DNA from: Prostheceraeus crozeri
Lineage: Eukaryota > Platyhelminthes > Polycladida > Euryleptidae
Direction: 5' to 3'
Assembly (NCBI GenBank): GCA_907163375.1
Contig: CAJQUW010007287.1
Span: 1 to 64,000, forward strand
DNA length: 64,000 nt
Each line of letters begins with the position of its first letter. Position 1 is the stretch's first letter. The notes under the pieces are model-generated. The model was given only the letters and a program-made list of their open reading frames with translations. It was not told the DNA's origin and ran no database searches. Positions 22,320-35,600 of this stretch are shown in pieces. The position numbers and the translations under genes were made by a program.

Positions 22320-23537
22320 GTGATGTCTTATGGGAAGAGGTGCCTCCAGGCTGCTCTTACGTTGAAAATATCAGCTAAGAAAAGAAGAACATCAACATGC
22401 ATGCAAGAAGCTGTCTCAACACGTACTACCTGGTGTGATCGTTATCCTGATGTGCATGTCTCTACTGCTACTGCCTTCGATCCTGATCCTGATGTGCACG
22501 TCTCTAGTACTGCTACTGCCTCCGATCCTGATCCTGATGTGCACGTCTCTAGTACTGCTACTGCCTCCGATCCTGATCCTGATGTGCACGTCTCTAGTAC
22601 TGCTACTGCCTCCGATCCTGATCCTGATGTGCACGTCTCTAGTACTGCTACTGCCTCCGATCCTGATCCTGATGTGCACGTCTCTAGTACTGCTACTGCC
22701 TCCGATCTTGATCCTGATGTGCACGTCTCTAGTACTGCTACTGCCTCCGATCCTGATCCTGATGTGCACGTCTCTAGTACTGCTACTGCCTCCGATCCTG
22801 ATCCTGATGTGCACGTCTCTAGTACTGCTACTGCCTCCGATCCTGATCCTGATGTGCACGTCTCTAGTACTGCTACTGCCTCCGATCCTGATCCTGATGT
22901 GCACGTCTCTAGTACTGCTACTGCCTCCGATCCTGATCCTGATGTGCACGTCTCTAGTACTGCTACTGCCTCCGATCCTGATCCTGATGTGCACGTCTCT
23001 AGTACTGCTACTGCCTCCGATCCTGATCCTGATGTGCACGTCTCTAGTACTGCTACTGCCTCCGATCCTGATCCTGATGTGCACGTCTCTACTGATAGTG
23101 TCTGCGATCGTGATGTATACGTTTCTCCTGTAGCTGATGTGAGTTTTGATTGTCCTGGTGCCATGACCTTTGATAGTGTTCATGTAGAACCTCCATGTAG
23201 TGATCCTGGCATTTCATCTGCTCATGGTAATAAACGCAAAATGTCGACTCTATCTAGACTGCATGGAAATGAATACCTAGGATATTCGCATGATAGTGTG
23301 TCAGGAGTTGCTCGTCAAGATACTATCAGATCATCACGACGTCTTGGAGTTCGATGTAATCATAGCCACACTGATAGTCCAAGTGGGTCTAGATCATGGT
23401 TGTGCAGTAGTGCATCAGATGAAAAGAGGTCTGAGCTGTTCAACGAATTTTGGAGTCTTCGCACTTGGGAGGAAAAGAGGATTTTCATCATGTCATATAT
23501 TGAGGCTAGGGAATCTGTAAGAAGAAACAGATGCTGA
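22320..23537 (+). CDS. N-terminal part of the Sola-like transposase with 45-bp repeat region
   Basis: A 405-codon ORF. After a basic start (ALTLKISAKKRRTST), about 15 repeats of DPDPDVHVSSTATAS occupy roughly residues 43-258. The C-terminal part (ELFNEFWSLRTWEEKRIFIM) matches the start of the conserved region of this transposase family, in which the reading continues with a CxxxF and zinc-binding block. That continuation is in another frame from 23554. A gtaag at 23517 could be a donor of a very short intron, or an indel may have split one gene. The acidic, low-complexity repeat is probably a linker or activation-like segment with no catalytic role. Confidence 0.65.
   Translation: MMSYGKRCLQAALTLKISAKKRRTSTCMQEAVSTRTTWCDRYPDVHVSTATAFDPDPDVHVSSTATASDPDPDVHVSSTATASDPDPDVHVSSTATASDPDPDVHVSSTATASDPDPDVHVSSTATASDLDPDVHVSSTATASDPDPDVHVSSTATASDPDPDVHVSSTATASDPDPDVHVSSTATASDPDPDVHVSSTATASDPDPDVHVSSTATASDPDPDVHVSSTATASDPDPDVHVSSTATASDPDPDVHVSTDSVCDRDVYVSPVADVSFDCPGAMTFDSVHVEPPCSDPGISSAHGNKRKMSTLSRLHGNEYLGYSHDSVSGVARQDTIRSSRRLGVRCNHSHTDSPSGSRSWLCSSASDEKRSELFNEFWSLRTWEEKRIFIMSYIEARESVRRNRC
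22449..23090. repeat. 45-bp coding minisatellite, about 15 units
   Basis: gatgtgcacgtctct recurs at 22449 (variant), 22491 and then every 45 bp to 23076. Units are almost identical; one has gatctt for gatcct near 22706. The period is a multiple of 3, so it keeps the plus-strand frame. It also leaves long open frames on the other strand (22416-23183 and 22442-23164) and in another plus frame, all shadows. Confidence 0.95.
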
Positions 23538-23553
23538 AGAAACAAATTCAGCA

Positions 23554-24909
23554 ATGAAGGAAAACGGTTTTGAATACCATCTGAAATCAGAAGATGGAAG
23601 TCGCGTCAAAGTTTGTAGAGGCATGTTCCTTAGTACATTTGCAATTGGCGAGAAGCACCTCAGAGGTTGGAGGAAAGTCATCCACCCAGGAAGTCCAGAG
23701 CAGAAATCACGGAATGATGCTCGAGCAGGAAAGATTTCTAAGGCAGAGGAATTTATTGATAGTCTTCCTGCTGTGCCAAGCCACTACTGTAGGGCATCCA
23801 CGTCGAGAAAATATGTTGATGCATCTTTCAAGTCGTGCGCAAACCTTCACTGTGCCTACATTAGATGGTGTGATGACAACAATTCCTCGCCAATCACGCG
23901 ACAATGCTTCTCCAAGCTTGCAAAGAAAAAGAATGTCTTCATTCACTGCCCTCGAAAGGACCAGTGCGATAGCTGCTTGTCACACGCGGCCGGAAATTTG
24001 TCTTGTGAAGCATATTCTCTCCACATAGAAAAAAAAGATGAAGCCAGGGAAGCAAAGAACCAGATAAAATCTGATGCCATGTTTTCCAATGGGAAAAAGC
24101 TGGCGATTACCATGGACCTACAAAGTGTGTTGAATGTCCACGTATTCAAGCTTCGGCCTTGTACTTCAAGCAGAAACTACAAATTCACAATTTCACATTT
24201 TATGACATGGTGACTAGAGATGCCGATTTGTACGTCTGGCAAGAAGCGGAAGGACAGGTAACTGCCAATGAATTCGTTAGCTGCATTTATGATTACATTA
24301 AAGGGCGAATTCAGGCATGTCAGGTCACTGAAGAAGTTTGTTTGATCAGTGATGGATGTACTTACCAAAACAGAAATAAGGTGCTCTCGAGTATGTTATC
24401 TGATTTGAGCAAAGAGATGAAGATAGTGATTATTCAACTAATTCTTGAGCGTGGACATACCATGATGGAGGTCGATTCTGTCCATGCAACGATTGAAAGA
24501 AATCTGATTGATCCTCTTTATTCCCCATCTGATTTCTACACCTCAATGACAAATACCAGGAGAGAAATCCATATCGCTTACACATATGCGATCACGATTT
24601 CTTCAGAGATTTTGACAATCGTCCTTCAAACTTTAAGTCAATCCTACCGGTGACCCCACCGTGCAAGACATACGCGGTATGCTCTACAAGTGCGACGGAT
24701 CCGTCATGTTTAAGTTGAGGCAAACAGAGGATTGGAAACTGCTACCTAGAAGACGAGGCGGGCCCAGTAATGAACTGTCAACCACTCCCCGACTCTATCA
24801 TGAGAGCTGGGGTATTTCCAAGTTGAAGTGGGAGGACCTTCAAAAAATGAAGAGTATCATGCCCATGGACTACCACTCTTTCTATGATTCTTTGAAAGGG
24901 AGGCTTTAA
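23554..24909 (+). pseudogene. Core of the Sola-like transposase, broken into three frames
   Basis: Consecutive frames 23554-24213, 24159-24653 and 24661-24909 read as one protein. Motifs in order: VKVCRGMFLSTFAIGEK, SHYCRASTSRKYVDASF, VFIHCPRKDQCDSCLSHAAG (a Cys-rich, probably zinc-binding site), HIEKKDEAREAKNQIKSD, TMDLQSVL (a probable catalytic Asp), HNFTFYDM, VCLISDGCTYQNRN (a second probable Asp), LERGHTMMEVDSVHATIER (a probable Glu/Asp site), then SIRP-type and KMKSIMPMDYHSFYD ends. This order is shared by a widespread animal family of uncharacterised transposase-like proteins. A break near 24155-24180 and stops near 24650 disable it. The assignment of catalytic residues is inference from conservation patterns. 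Confidence 0.75.
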
Positions 24910-25850
24910 CGAATGTTTGTAAGGTATGACTCGTAGGCCTTGTGTGTGTTTGATTGTAGTGTCTGATGGTGCTTGCAGTGATGTTTCTGCTTCCTGATTC
25001 AAGTTTGATTTTGTTGAGAGCATTTATGATCCATTTTGAAACCATGCGGCCTTGGTGGGACTGGTAGGCCTACAACTTAGTTCAATGATAACCCTGCTGT
25101 GATTCACAGTTTGATTGTGTTCATTCTGCTATCATCATTGATGCTATTTTTTTAAAAAAAACTTTTTTACAAACATATGTTCTCAATGAATCTTAGCGGG
25201 CATGCTTCTCTACAAAACCTATAAGTTATATAATATAACTGTGTATGATGTAGCAAAGGGACGGACTGCAATGTCAAAATTAGGACATGGTTAGAATTAG
25301 ACTTTTGCCTCATTCTATGGCAGCTGTCATATCCTATTGCATAGGCCTACAGGCACTCATCATTATACAGTGGAATAAGCTTAGTTTAATCCGTATTTAC
25401 TTGCCATGCAAGTTAGTGCACAATATGCAACAGATCACGCAAGGCTATTCTCTAGGCTACATGTAGGCCTACATACAATTGTGCCCATGTAGGACAATGT
25501 ACATGTATGCAGCCTACATGTTTTCCATCCATCAGGATTTTACATGTAGGCCTATGATTGGAGGAACGAGTCAATTGTTTATGCTTTTAATTGATGAAGT
25601 ATTTGGTACTTTGATAAGCTTTTTAGAGCATGAACTTGTAGGAAAACAAACTTCAAAAATTCTAAGCAGGGTCTACAATGCTCATGTAGGCCTAGACCTA
25701 CGATTGTAGGCTTAGGCCTGCTACAACTAACTGATATCAAGTGCAAACAGCATTTTTTGAGTTTGTCTAACCGAGAGCATTCAGAAAATATATGATATTT
25801 AGACATTTCATTAAATATCCTTGAAGAAACACCAAATCGAGTGCACTTGC
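24910..25850. other. 3' non-coding part of the Sola-like element
   Basis: Non-coding, with many copies of gtaggcctac and tacatgta between 25440 and 25740. The minus-strand ORF 25579-26136 has no family signal. Confidence 0.5.
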
Positions 25851-26096
25851 AAAAGGCCCTATGTGCACATGGAGAGGATGCAAAAGGCCCTATGTGCAGA
25901 TGGGTCCTCCAAAACCTGCCAGGACCATAATTGCAGAAACTATCCTTTGACAGGTTTAAAAGTCGTGCTAAGAGAAGAAACTTGGCTATTTCACTTTTTC
26001 TTGTTATTGCGTTTTGTTTCAAAGAGATCGAATAAACGTCCTCCTGAAAAGTTGACTTTTTGCACATAGGGCCTTTTACCGATTCGCCGACGATAT

Positions 26097-26695
26097 TATA
26101 GTGTGCAAAGTAGACATTTTTGACATAAAATACCATTTCCAGAGGAATAGTTCTGGTAATATTTTCACACGTTCTTTTTAGCAGTGTGAAACGGCCTTAA
26201 AAACATTGCCTGTATGCGTTCTCTACACATGTTATTAGTGTTCATAAGAAACAATGTAGAATCTTAGTTACGACGATCATCATTGTATTCTAGATCGATT
26301 TTGTCTGTCTTGGATTGATGCCTGTTTAAATTGGAGTTGGAATTTAAGTTGGATTCAGCTTGTTTAAAGCGATCTTTATCAACAATTACACACTGCTCTT
26401 GACTATCTGACTTCAGAACCTGTAGATCTTATTGACTACACGAGATGTTGGTCATTTCTTTTCCCTTGTATTCCTTTTATATTCTACTTAATTTCCTTAA
26501 AATCGCGAATAGGAAGTGGTTCAATTTAATACAGCAGTTCAAGAAATTAGCTAAGTCTTTATACCGACTCATAAGATCAATATAGCTCAACTTTCATATA
26601 AATGAATTGCATGAAATTCATAGCGTATTATTTTGTCATTACTTTTTTGAAGTTGCAATCTCTGAAATGCATGCATCAATTTTTTCTGATTTCAG
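26097..26695. other. No gene recognised before the first coding exon
   Basis: AT-rich, presumably the 5' part or first intron of the BEN/DUF4806-like gene. It ends in tgatttcag. Confidence 0.4.
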
Positions 26696-29600
26696 ATGCT
26701 ATACGTTGTATATTTTGAAGATGAGGCCCAGATCATTGCCTGTAATCCCGAGCTTTATTCACCCGACGAGAAGGAGTTCAATCAGCCGAGCTCAATACTG
26801 AAACTTGAAGGGAAGGTTGTAGGAACTTGTTACTACAATAACAAGGCGTATCACGGTGCTGTCCTGCTTCAGGTACAATAGAATGTCTTCTTCAGTATCC
26901 GACATGTGCATGCTAAGGAACTAAATTTCTTTCATAATTCAAGTTTAATTTATTAGTTGCCAGTGAAAAGAGTGATAAATTCAAACATGGAAGCTATTGC
27001 AGTTTTGTGGATATTAGGACAATGAAAGTCATTTATTTTAATGTGAGCAACAGTGTTGCGATTCTTGGCGTAGGGTAAAAAAAGACGCGCAAGGTCGAAA
27101 AACACCAGCACATGTATTTCCTTACAAATAAGTCAAAATGGCAACTATGATCGCTAATATTTGATGAAACGAATTTTTAAGTGGTACCTTAAGTGGTAGA
27201 TGCATACGAGCAGTGGGCCTATAGGCTATCCATTGAGTGAGATGTTAATGAACCCAAATGATCTTTGATAGGCTATACATGTGGCTTATCTAGAAACTGC
27301 ATGAAATTTGAAATTTTGATATCTTGATTTTAATATTTTAGAACCAAAGTTTTCTATTATCAAAAATTAAAAATAGAAGTCGAAAACTTAAAAAAACGCG
27401 CAAAATGGATAAAAATGGAAAAAAACACGCTTACACGCGCAAATTGTCAAAAAAACGCGCGCGCGTGTAAACACGTGCGAATCGCAACACTGGTAGGTAG
27501 TTCATCTCTTGAGAATACATTGAGAAGCAATTTCTTGGAATAGGGATGAGCTTTCTTCATTAAGTTTAAGATTTCCATATTACTGAGGTTGCTCATCTCT
27601 GAAAGTTGGCCAAGACGTCTCTCAATCTAGTAATTTCAATGCTGCTGTCATATATTGCGTAAAGTAAACCGGTTACAGGAACTTTCAAAGGATCCGCAAA
27701 TGTGAGTTCTAATCAAAGGTTACCAGCTTTTGTAACATCCACATTTTCCCCAGTAATATCACAATCTGCCTTGAGGTTGTATAATAGATATAAGTAGCCA
27801 TTCTTATACATATCCATCGTAATACCATTTGAATCGTCAGTGTTGAACATGTCTAGTGCCATGAAAGTAGAGCAATATTCGCGAACAAAATTGTTTTCCT
27901 TAAAATTCGGTTGATAGGCCTTACAAGCAACTGAATTGCCATCTGCGAATAGACCTAGTTTCGTGATACCAAAATGTTGAAAATGAAACGGATTCTTCTG
28001 AAAGTTACCACAGAATGATTCATTTTCTACAAACGCGATGTACATCGCCTTTGGTATGGCAATTGGAAGGAGGTTGGGATAATCAAAAGATGAGGTAGTC
28101 GCCGGAATCGTAAAAGTGGCTAGTGCACTATGATTGATTGGTTATGTAGCATTGTGGTTCTTCAGTCCTACAGCATGTTGATTGGTGACTGTGGGATTCA
28201 TTTTTACTCGCCTTACATTGAGGACAGCTTCAGTTGTGTATGGAAAATGGAAAAAAATACGCTTACACGCGCAAATTGTCAAAAAAACGCGTGAGCGTGT
28301 AAACACGCGCGAATCTCAACACTGGTAAGCAATGCATACTACATTGTTGTTACCTGAAATCAGAATCTAATCAAAATTCTTCTGAAAAGGTTGTGCCACT
28401 GTACGTAATATCAAAGAAAAGTAAAAAAATACAGTAGAATTCGCATATATCGGCTTCGGCTATATCGGCGGTTCGTCTATATCGGCGGTTTCTTTTTGTC
28501 CCGGCAGAATTTCCTATCTTTTCCATATAATCGAGTTCGCTTATATCGGCTTCGGCTATATCGGCGCATTTTCGCTGTCCCTGACAGAAAAAAATTCGTT
28601 TATAACGGCAGATTTCCTGGAAATCCTCAAGCGATGTGTTTTGCCTAGAAGAGTCACTAGAATGACAGCGTATGTGGACACGGATGGCTGCAGATTCTGT
28701 TAGGACTATCCGATTCTAACTATTCTAGTGGCATGTGAAAATTTAGATCTTCTACAATTCATCTCGATCATGTTTGGGGGTTTGATCAAAATTGTAGAAT
28801 CTAGCAGCGGAGGAAAGATAGCAGGCTTGCCAGTGTCTCACTGATAATTCTCACATAATTAGTCTCTCATTCGACGTGATGATTGCATCGTTAACGCCTT
28901 CACCTACGATGCTATTGTCAGACCTGACTTAGTGACTGTTGCGTCATCAAAGGAGCACAAGCTACCGTCGAAAACATTGTTGAGTTCGATTCATGTCCTC
29001 TCTCTAGACAGAAAGCGGCTCGCCACCCCATCCATCTCTATGGTTTCGCCTGCACGTGACTCTTAGCACCGTCTTGATTGACTTAGATTGGCTGGTTTCG
29101 CCTGCACGTGACTCTTAGTAGCGTCTTGATTTATGCATACTCTTCTTTGTTTTGTGCTTCATATAGCAGATAAGCATGTAGGCATGAAGAAGCTTCAATC
29201 TTCTTGATTCAAAAAGCATACTCAGTTTTTGACAAACATAGTGATATCCGGTTTGCGATACTTACGTTGCAAGCATCAGTTCAGAAAGGCACAATTTTTA
29301 GATATCTATTGATTACATAGACACAACTACATGTACATGTACTGTACATATTGGACAATAAGTCAATATGTATATGTATTTAAGTATAGCAACGCAATAA
29401 TTCATGAGTCAATACACGTATATACATTGCATGATGCATGGCATGATCTCGGAGCTCGTGTAGATTTCACAAAACTTCAAAATTCAGGGAGTTCGCATAT
29501 ATCGGCGGTTCGCGTATATCGGCGGTTTTCGTCTGTCCCTTGAGGCGCCGATATATGGGAATTCTACTGTATACGTTTCTGCTGACGTTTCGGGTTCAGA

Positions 29601-32600
29601 CCCGATATCGAGGCAATGCTACATTGTATATTAATAATTAATATTGTGTGTAATGTAATGCATGTGTAACATAACGTGTTTTGCCTCCAAAAAATGGTCT
29701 GGACCCGAGGCATCGGCAGAAACCTCGATAAGTTTCTAATTTGATATTACCTTCGGTAGTATGAATTTTTCGGGAGATATTTTAGATTTACTTCTGATTT
29801 AAGCTCTTTCCCCCGCGCACTGCCATAATTTACATTATTGTTGTGAGCATTCTACATGCCAGGCTCGTAACCGTTGTCGAAGTGCAAATAATTATTTCAT
29901 TTCTAATTAATTCAAATGTAACTTCTCTACAGGTTGCCGATGACACTAATGTGGATGCAACATTAGCATTTCTACGCCGTGTCATCATGGAGAAAACCAC
30001 CGATCCCGAGGCACTGCGAGAATTGGTGATGTTCAACGCGCTGGGCGTTGAGCGCCAACATTTTATGCCCTTAAAAGTAAATTTTTGCAAAGAATTATTG
30101 GCATTCCCCTCATCATTGATCTATTCCGCTTCAGATGATTCAAACTGACAATGAGTCGAAATTTCGCTCGAAAAAGCCAGTAAAAAAGCCGAAGCCAGCA
30201 ACCTCCGACTCGTCCGACGATGACATCGTTCCCTTGCGGAGGCGAATCATGACAGATCTTCCCCCTTTACCCGTAAGTTTCACTTATTCCCTATGCTATG
30301 AAGGAGATCTTAAGGTGAAGGGCAAGGTAGCTCTACCTTTCTCTACCCACTTCACAAATACCAGTGGCGGCTCGTGGGTATTTCCTATGAGGAGGCAAAA
30401 AATGAAAAATTAGAAATTAGATTTTAACTATGAAGCAAAAGCCAGAAGTAGTTTGACACGCTTCACAAATGGATATTTTAAAATCAATTAATTCCCAAAA
30501 TTAAAGGTATGTGCTCGCCAAAATAAGTCATACAATATAGGCCTAGTAAATTATACAGTAATGTAAAATAGGGCCTACTTTGAAAATGACAACACAGAAT
30601 GAGTTTAGCATGGCATAGTAATGCTTATTTATTTGTATAAAAAAATTCTATTCGTCTCTGCATCATAGATGCAAATTCATCGATAACTTGACACAGTAAG
30701 CCATGACACTTTTTCGTACCAATAAGCAGCATTGAAAGTACGCTTTTTTCCCGATTCCGAAGATAAGTTTGGTGTTTCTCTTCTTCTCCACTTGATGTCC
30801 AACTTTTCCTGAATAGATAAACGTGAAAACGGCTTTTCGAGAATGCTGTCCATATAGGAAACCTCCTCTGCTGTGCATTCGCAGCGGACGCCATATCGAA
30901 GCAGCAGTACCGAACGTCGAACGCGAATAATGGCTGAGGCATGCCTCCCTTTCACATTGTAAACAAGCAGCTGAATGAATCAGCCAATCACGTGTCATCA
31001 AAGTTCTCTACCGCGTATAACACTGTGAGGTGAGGCACGCCTCCCTGTGTTGTGATACAGCGAGTTTGATATCTGCGCTGCTCGGCTGAGGCGTGTTGCC
31101 GTGTGATCAATGTTACTATTTTAATGAATTAAACAAAATAGAGTAGAAAAATGTCAGGAACATAAAATATCTTGCCGCAGAAAATCATGGGGAGGCAATG
31201 CCTCCCTCGCCTCCTCTGACGAGCCGCCACTGACAAATACATATAACTACACCAAAGATAATTACATTTTAAATGCAATTTTCGTGCATGCTGTTAATAA
31301 ACTGTAATTGTAATAGAATATTTTGACATGCACATCAATTTTACAAGTGGACAGCTATGGTCAGAAGGCTCCAGAAAAAAATTAAAAGTTTTGCATGACG
31401 CAGGATTTAAAGATGAAGGTAACAGAAAAAATGGAATTGACTGAAATCATCTAATGATCAGTTTCCGCATGATGTATGGACGAGAAAATTAGTTGATTTT
31501 GTAAAACGATAGTGCTCAAAAAATCAGCCACGTTCAATTTATGAAAGAGGTAGCTCAGTTCGTATGAATTCAATGCCATGTAATACATGCATGAACATTG
31601 TAAATTGGCAGAGAGCTCATATTGTTTTCTTTGTTACCTTTGTACAGCTTGGGCGTTAGGTAGATACTGGAGATGGTGCCACAGCGCTCGCAACAAACAG
31701 CGACTAAATTGTCGAATCTTATGGTTTCCAAATGGCATGAAATGGAATAGCCTTTTAATTTTTCAGGTTCCCCAAAAATCAGCTTCTTCGGAAAGAACAC
31801 CCCGAATAAAGGACGTGGCACACATTCCATCAAGTGTAAGTTGATCAATTTATCTTCAAATAATAGAAATATATCTTTATGTCATTTTAAGATTTATCTG
31901 ATAGAACCTACAGGATGTTTTGTTCGGAAGGAATTGGATAAGAAATAACAGGTGTTGGTGATTTCGAAGTAGCATGAAACCAGCGTGCAGCTCGTCAGTT
32001 TTCCACAACCAACGTTAGGATAACACATTGATTCCTTTTTTTCAGGTTTCACAGAAATCAGTTTCCATCACACCCCCAAAATCAGGGATGTAGCACCGAG
32101 CCTCCCAATAGAGTCACATGTAAGTGGGTGATTCTCACAAATTATACAAAATCGATGTCCCGAATTTATAAAAGCAGATCTAAGCGATAGATAATGGTAT
32201 TAATGCATCCGTAGCTTCATGAGACATCTATGAATGCATCCCTGCCACATCAAGGGTAAATTTTGTAATAAAATTGAATAGCACCCAAATGTAAATTAAT
32301 AATCCCTAAAATCATTGAAATAATCCTGTCCCAAAATTGACATCACATGTTTCAACGATTCTTTTTTCCATAATATGGTTTCCAGCTGTAAGGATATTGG
32401 TTTGTTATCTCAATTACATCTTATTTTAGACATCTATCTTGAGTTTAGGTGGAAAACAATATTCCATCCCAATGTTAGGACCCACCATATACCTTCCCAG
32501 GAATTTTGTGTAACTCGTTCGATGCATAGTTAGTGAAACGTTTGTCAATTTTTCTCTTTGCATTCTATGTTTAAGAACATTTATTGAGCACGAAATATTA

Positions 32601-35600
32601 TCATAGGCTAGGTGTGCATCAGAAGTACAGGAGTTATTCTTGTGGCATTTAATGATTTGTATGATATCGGATCCTAAACATAACCATCTTTTTTAAGTGA
32701 GCAGAGAAACGTAACTCGGTCGATGCACAATCTGTGGCAGAATTGGAGGTAAGAATAGTTTAACCACCTTGTGTTTAAGAAGCACCCTAAGTATGCATAA
32801 CAATCACATGATAATTTTCTCCGAAACCTCTTCAGCTTTTGAGGCAGACTCTAAAGATACCACAAAATGTAACTCGGTCGATGCGTGACTCGTTCGATGC
32901 ACTTGCATCGAACGAGTTACAAGATGCATCGACCGAGTTACGCACGAAATTCAGATTTACTATTTTGTCTTTTATTCAACATGATATGACTCACATCATG
33001 CCCCGACTGTGTGATGAACAAAGACTCAATCATATTGCTCACCATTGCCAGTGTCGGGTCGCATAGATATCCACGAAATGTCGATTCTGATTGCGAGCCA
33101 ACGCTCTCTTACGTTCGTGTCAGTATTTTGAAATAGGCAAAGGAATATCTATGCCTGTTTTTGCGTGGCAACAATTGTCAGCGAAAAATCGGAACGCTTC
33201 GACATTCAAATATATTCTTCATTGGTCGTCTGTATCAACGTCAACGAACAGTTGAACTCATTCTGATCGGAAACTGAGGAAGCAACGGTAAGTGTTAACA
33301 TCTGGTTTTCTGTTTTGTTTAGAATCGAAGAGAATCACGTCTACACGCTATAATGCCCAAACAAAAAAGCTAACCATTGTATAATGATAGATTTCCTTAG
33401 TAAAAGGACGTATCATACTCATGCATGTAGGCCTATCGATATATGCCCACGAGTTACTGGTAGATTGCCGATAGACAGACCTATATATAAAGATGCTCCG
33501 AAAACAAATGACAGCTCAATTTCATTTTTGCTAGACGTTTTCCTCTCGACACTTGTTTCAGTCGGACCAAATTTTTGGTGTCAATCTTATCAGTGTAGCT
33601 CCTTAACCCGGTTCTTGGGGGGGGGGGGGTAGGAGCTTCTCCACACCTCTGTAAGGTTAGCTAACCTGTTTAGATTTAAAAAATAATTAAAATCTTTGAC
33701 ATGATGCTTTTCATCAATGAAATAATGAAAGCGTCATTCTAATTCTGAAATCTTGATCATATTCAGGAATGATTGCTTTCATTTAGGTAGTTTCTCCACC
33801 AATGGATTCTATAGGCTGCAACCATCCAGTCCAGGATGGAATAAACGCGCGTTTTAAAAGAAACGTATCAGGGCTGAAAGCAACAAATAAATTAAGAATA
33901 TTCATAATCAAACTTCCCACATATATTTCGGCTTAAGTTGGTCTCAATGAGATTTGGAAAAAGAAATTAGATGAGAAAACTCAAAGCTATCTCACTATTT
34001 TACTATTTTAGTTGGTACTACTAGGCCTATCTCACGATTTTAGATGGCGTCTCGCATAGCTTATAAATAATGCAGGCCTATTTCAAGATACTGGTACTGT
34101 ACTATAGCTTTTGCCATTTAGGTGTTGTAGCTCTTTCAGGCGCTTATAATCTTATATGAAGCAAATGATAATTTTTAACCGAGATGTATTTAAGAGTTTA
34201 AATAAGCATAATAGAAGTTCTTAACATTTCGCACTTGGGATTGTTCACGAGGTGAAATGGAATTGATAACAAAGATATTTTTGTATTTATTTTGTATATT
34301 CTTTTAATGTAAATCTTTGGGCATCTTTTAGGACACATATCTTCGATAAAACAGTAGCCTAGGTCTATATTATGAATATGTAGGCATACAGTAGCTACTA
34401 CTACAACTCTTCCCTTTTACAGAATGGCACGAAAGCTTACTCCAGAGCAGCGGCAAAGACAACGAGAAAGGAACCGAGAATATCGGTGGATGAAAAAGGC
34501 TTCCGGAGATCTGGCCTACTTGGAGAAGAAACGAGCAATCGATAGGAGACCCTTCGCAACAAATTAAGACCGTCAAGATTCTTGAGCAAATCGAAAATTT
34601 CTACGCAATAGAAAACTGCACATGCGTGAATATAGGAAAAACCGAAAGATAGAAGCCGAGACGTCATTTTCGAGCACCAGCAGTGTCAGTAAATCAGCAA
34701 CTGCATCTCTTTCAGAGGAGAGCAAACCTTTAAATAGCAAATGATGCTAGAGACTTCGTTCAAGCAGCACAGGATTGCAACATTACTATCGGCCTTGTTT
34801 CTGGTGATGACGAGAAACGACACCGGCTTGTTCCACCCGTTCTGCATATAATTAGAGCATCATTTTAATGTACTTTTTACGTTGCTTTGTATGCTAATCG
34901 CGAATGACTATTTTGAAATTCTTAAAGTTGCAAGGAAAATTAATTAATCATAACTGCTTTAGCTTGCTACATCGATTTCTTTCAGGATATTACTAAATGT
35001 GCACATTGCGATTAACTGTTAATTTGGTCAGCAGCTGAAAACCATTGACAAGTAAGCTTATACACCAAAATCATACATTGATGTATAATTGAATATAATT
35101 GAATTGATGAATCACAATTGAATAAATGAATATAATTGATGTATTCCCATTATGCATTTTACCCGTATTTTTCCTTAATTTGACCTCTTCAGGCTCATAA
35201 TGTGGAATGTGTTGTTGCGGCTATGCAAATGCAGAAGTGTCTGTGTCTGCTACAATGCACGCACGTGGAAACCAAGCATCCAAAAGGAGCCAGCAAGCAT
35301 GGGGCCAAGTCCTGAAGTGGAGAATGATGATCGACAAGCTGAAACTCGCCTTTGCAAAGCTGCAGCCATCAAATACTTCAAGACATTTAGATAGCCATTC
35401 CTCTACTTTTAGATTGCATGCATACTTTTAATGGAATAAAATTTTGTTTTCCGAAGACTAGAATTTAAGCAAATGTCTAAGGAAGGGGGTCAAGTTGATG
35501 GGAGATCCATGCAGCAAGCTACACTAGTTATGTGCAAAAATGGCACGAGACAATCTTATATGAGGCAAAGCAGGGTCTTACATCAAAAAACGTTTCGCCA

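Larger units (their letters stand above)
21761..26092 (+). mobile_element. 4.3-kb DNA transposon, Sola-like candidate
   Basis: The ends cgtcggtgaatcggtaaaag (left) and cgtcggcgaatcggtaaaag (complement of the right end) form inverted repeats of about 35 bp with two differences. Both are flanked by ATAT (21757-21760 and 26093-26096), consistent with a 4-bp target duplication, although ATAT is palindromic and could belong to the repeat. The 15-mer aaaaggccctatgtg occurs seven times on + (21776, 21906, 21946, 22090, 22130, 25851, 25882) and once on - (26063-26077), all near the ends. The transposase runs on + through 22320-24909. A 4-bp target and this domain order suggest the Sola superfamily, but I could not verify that. 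Confidence 0.85.

Noticed and set aside
22449-23090. CRISPR-like array
   Set aside because: The 45-bp units are contiguous with no unique spacers, and the genome is animal.
22416-23183. Three further long ORFs over the 45-bp repeat, on both strands
   Set aside because: Shadows of the repeat; outside it the frames close at once.
25579-26136. 185-codon minus-strand ORF at the right end of the Sola-like element
   Set aside because: It crosses the terminal repeat and has no recognisable domain; coding by chance is more likely.
29331-29543. 70-codon ORF in the pogo-like element
   Set aside because: Low complexity, crosses the subterminal repeats and has no transposase motif.
33618-33630. g-run as a G-quadruplex or regulatory signal
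   Set aside because: A single homopolymer is not enough and may be a sequencing or assembly weak point.
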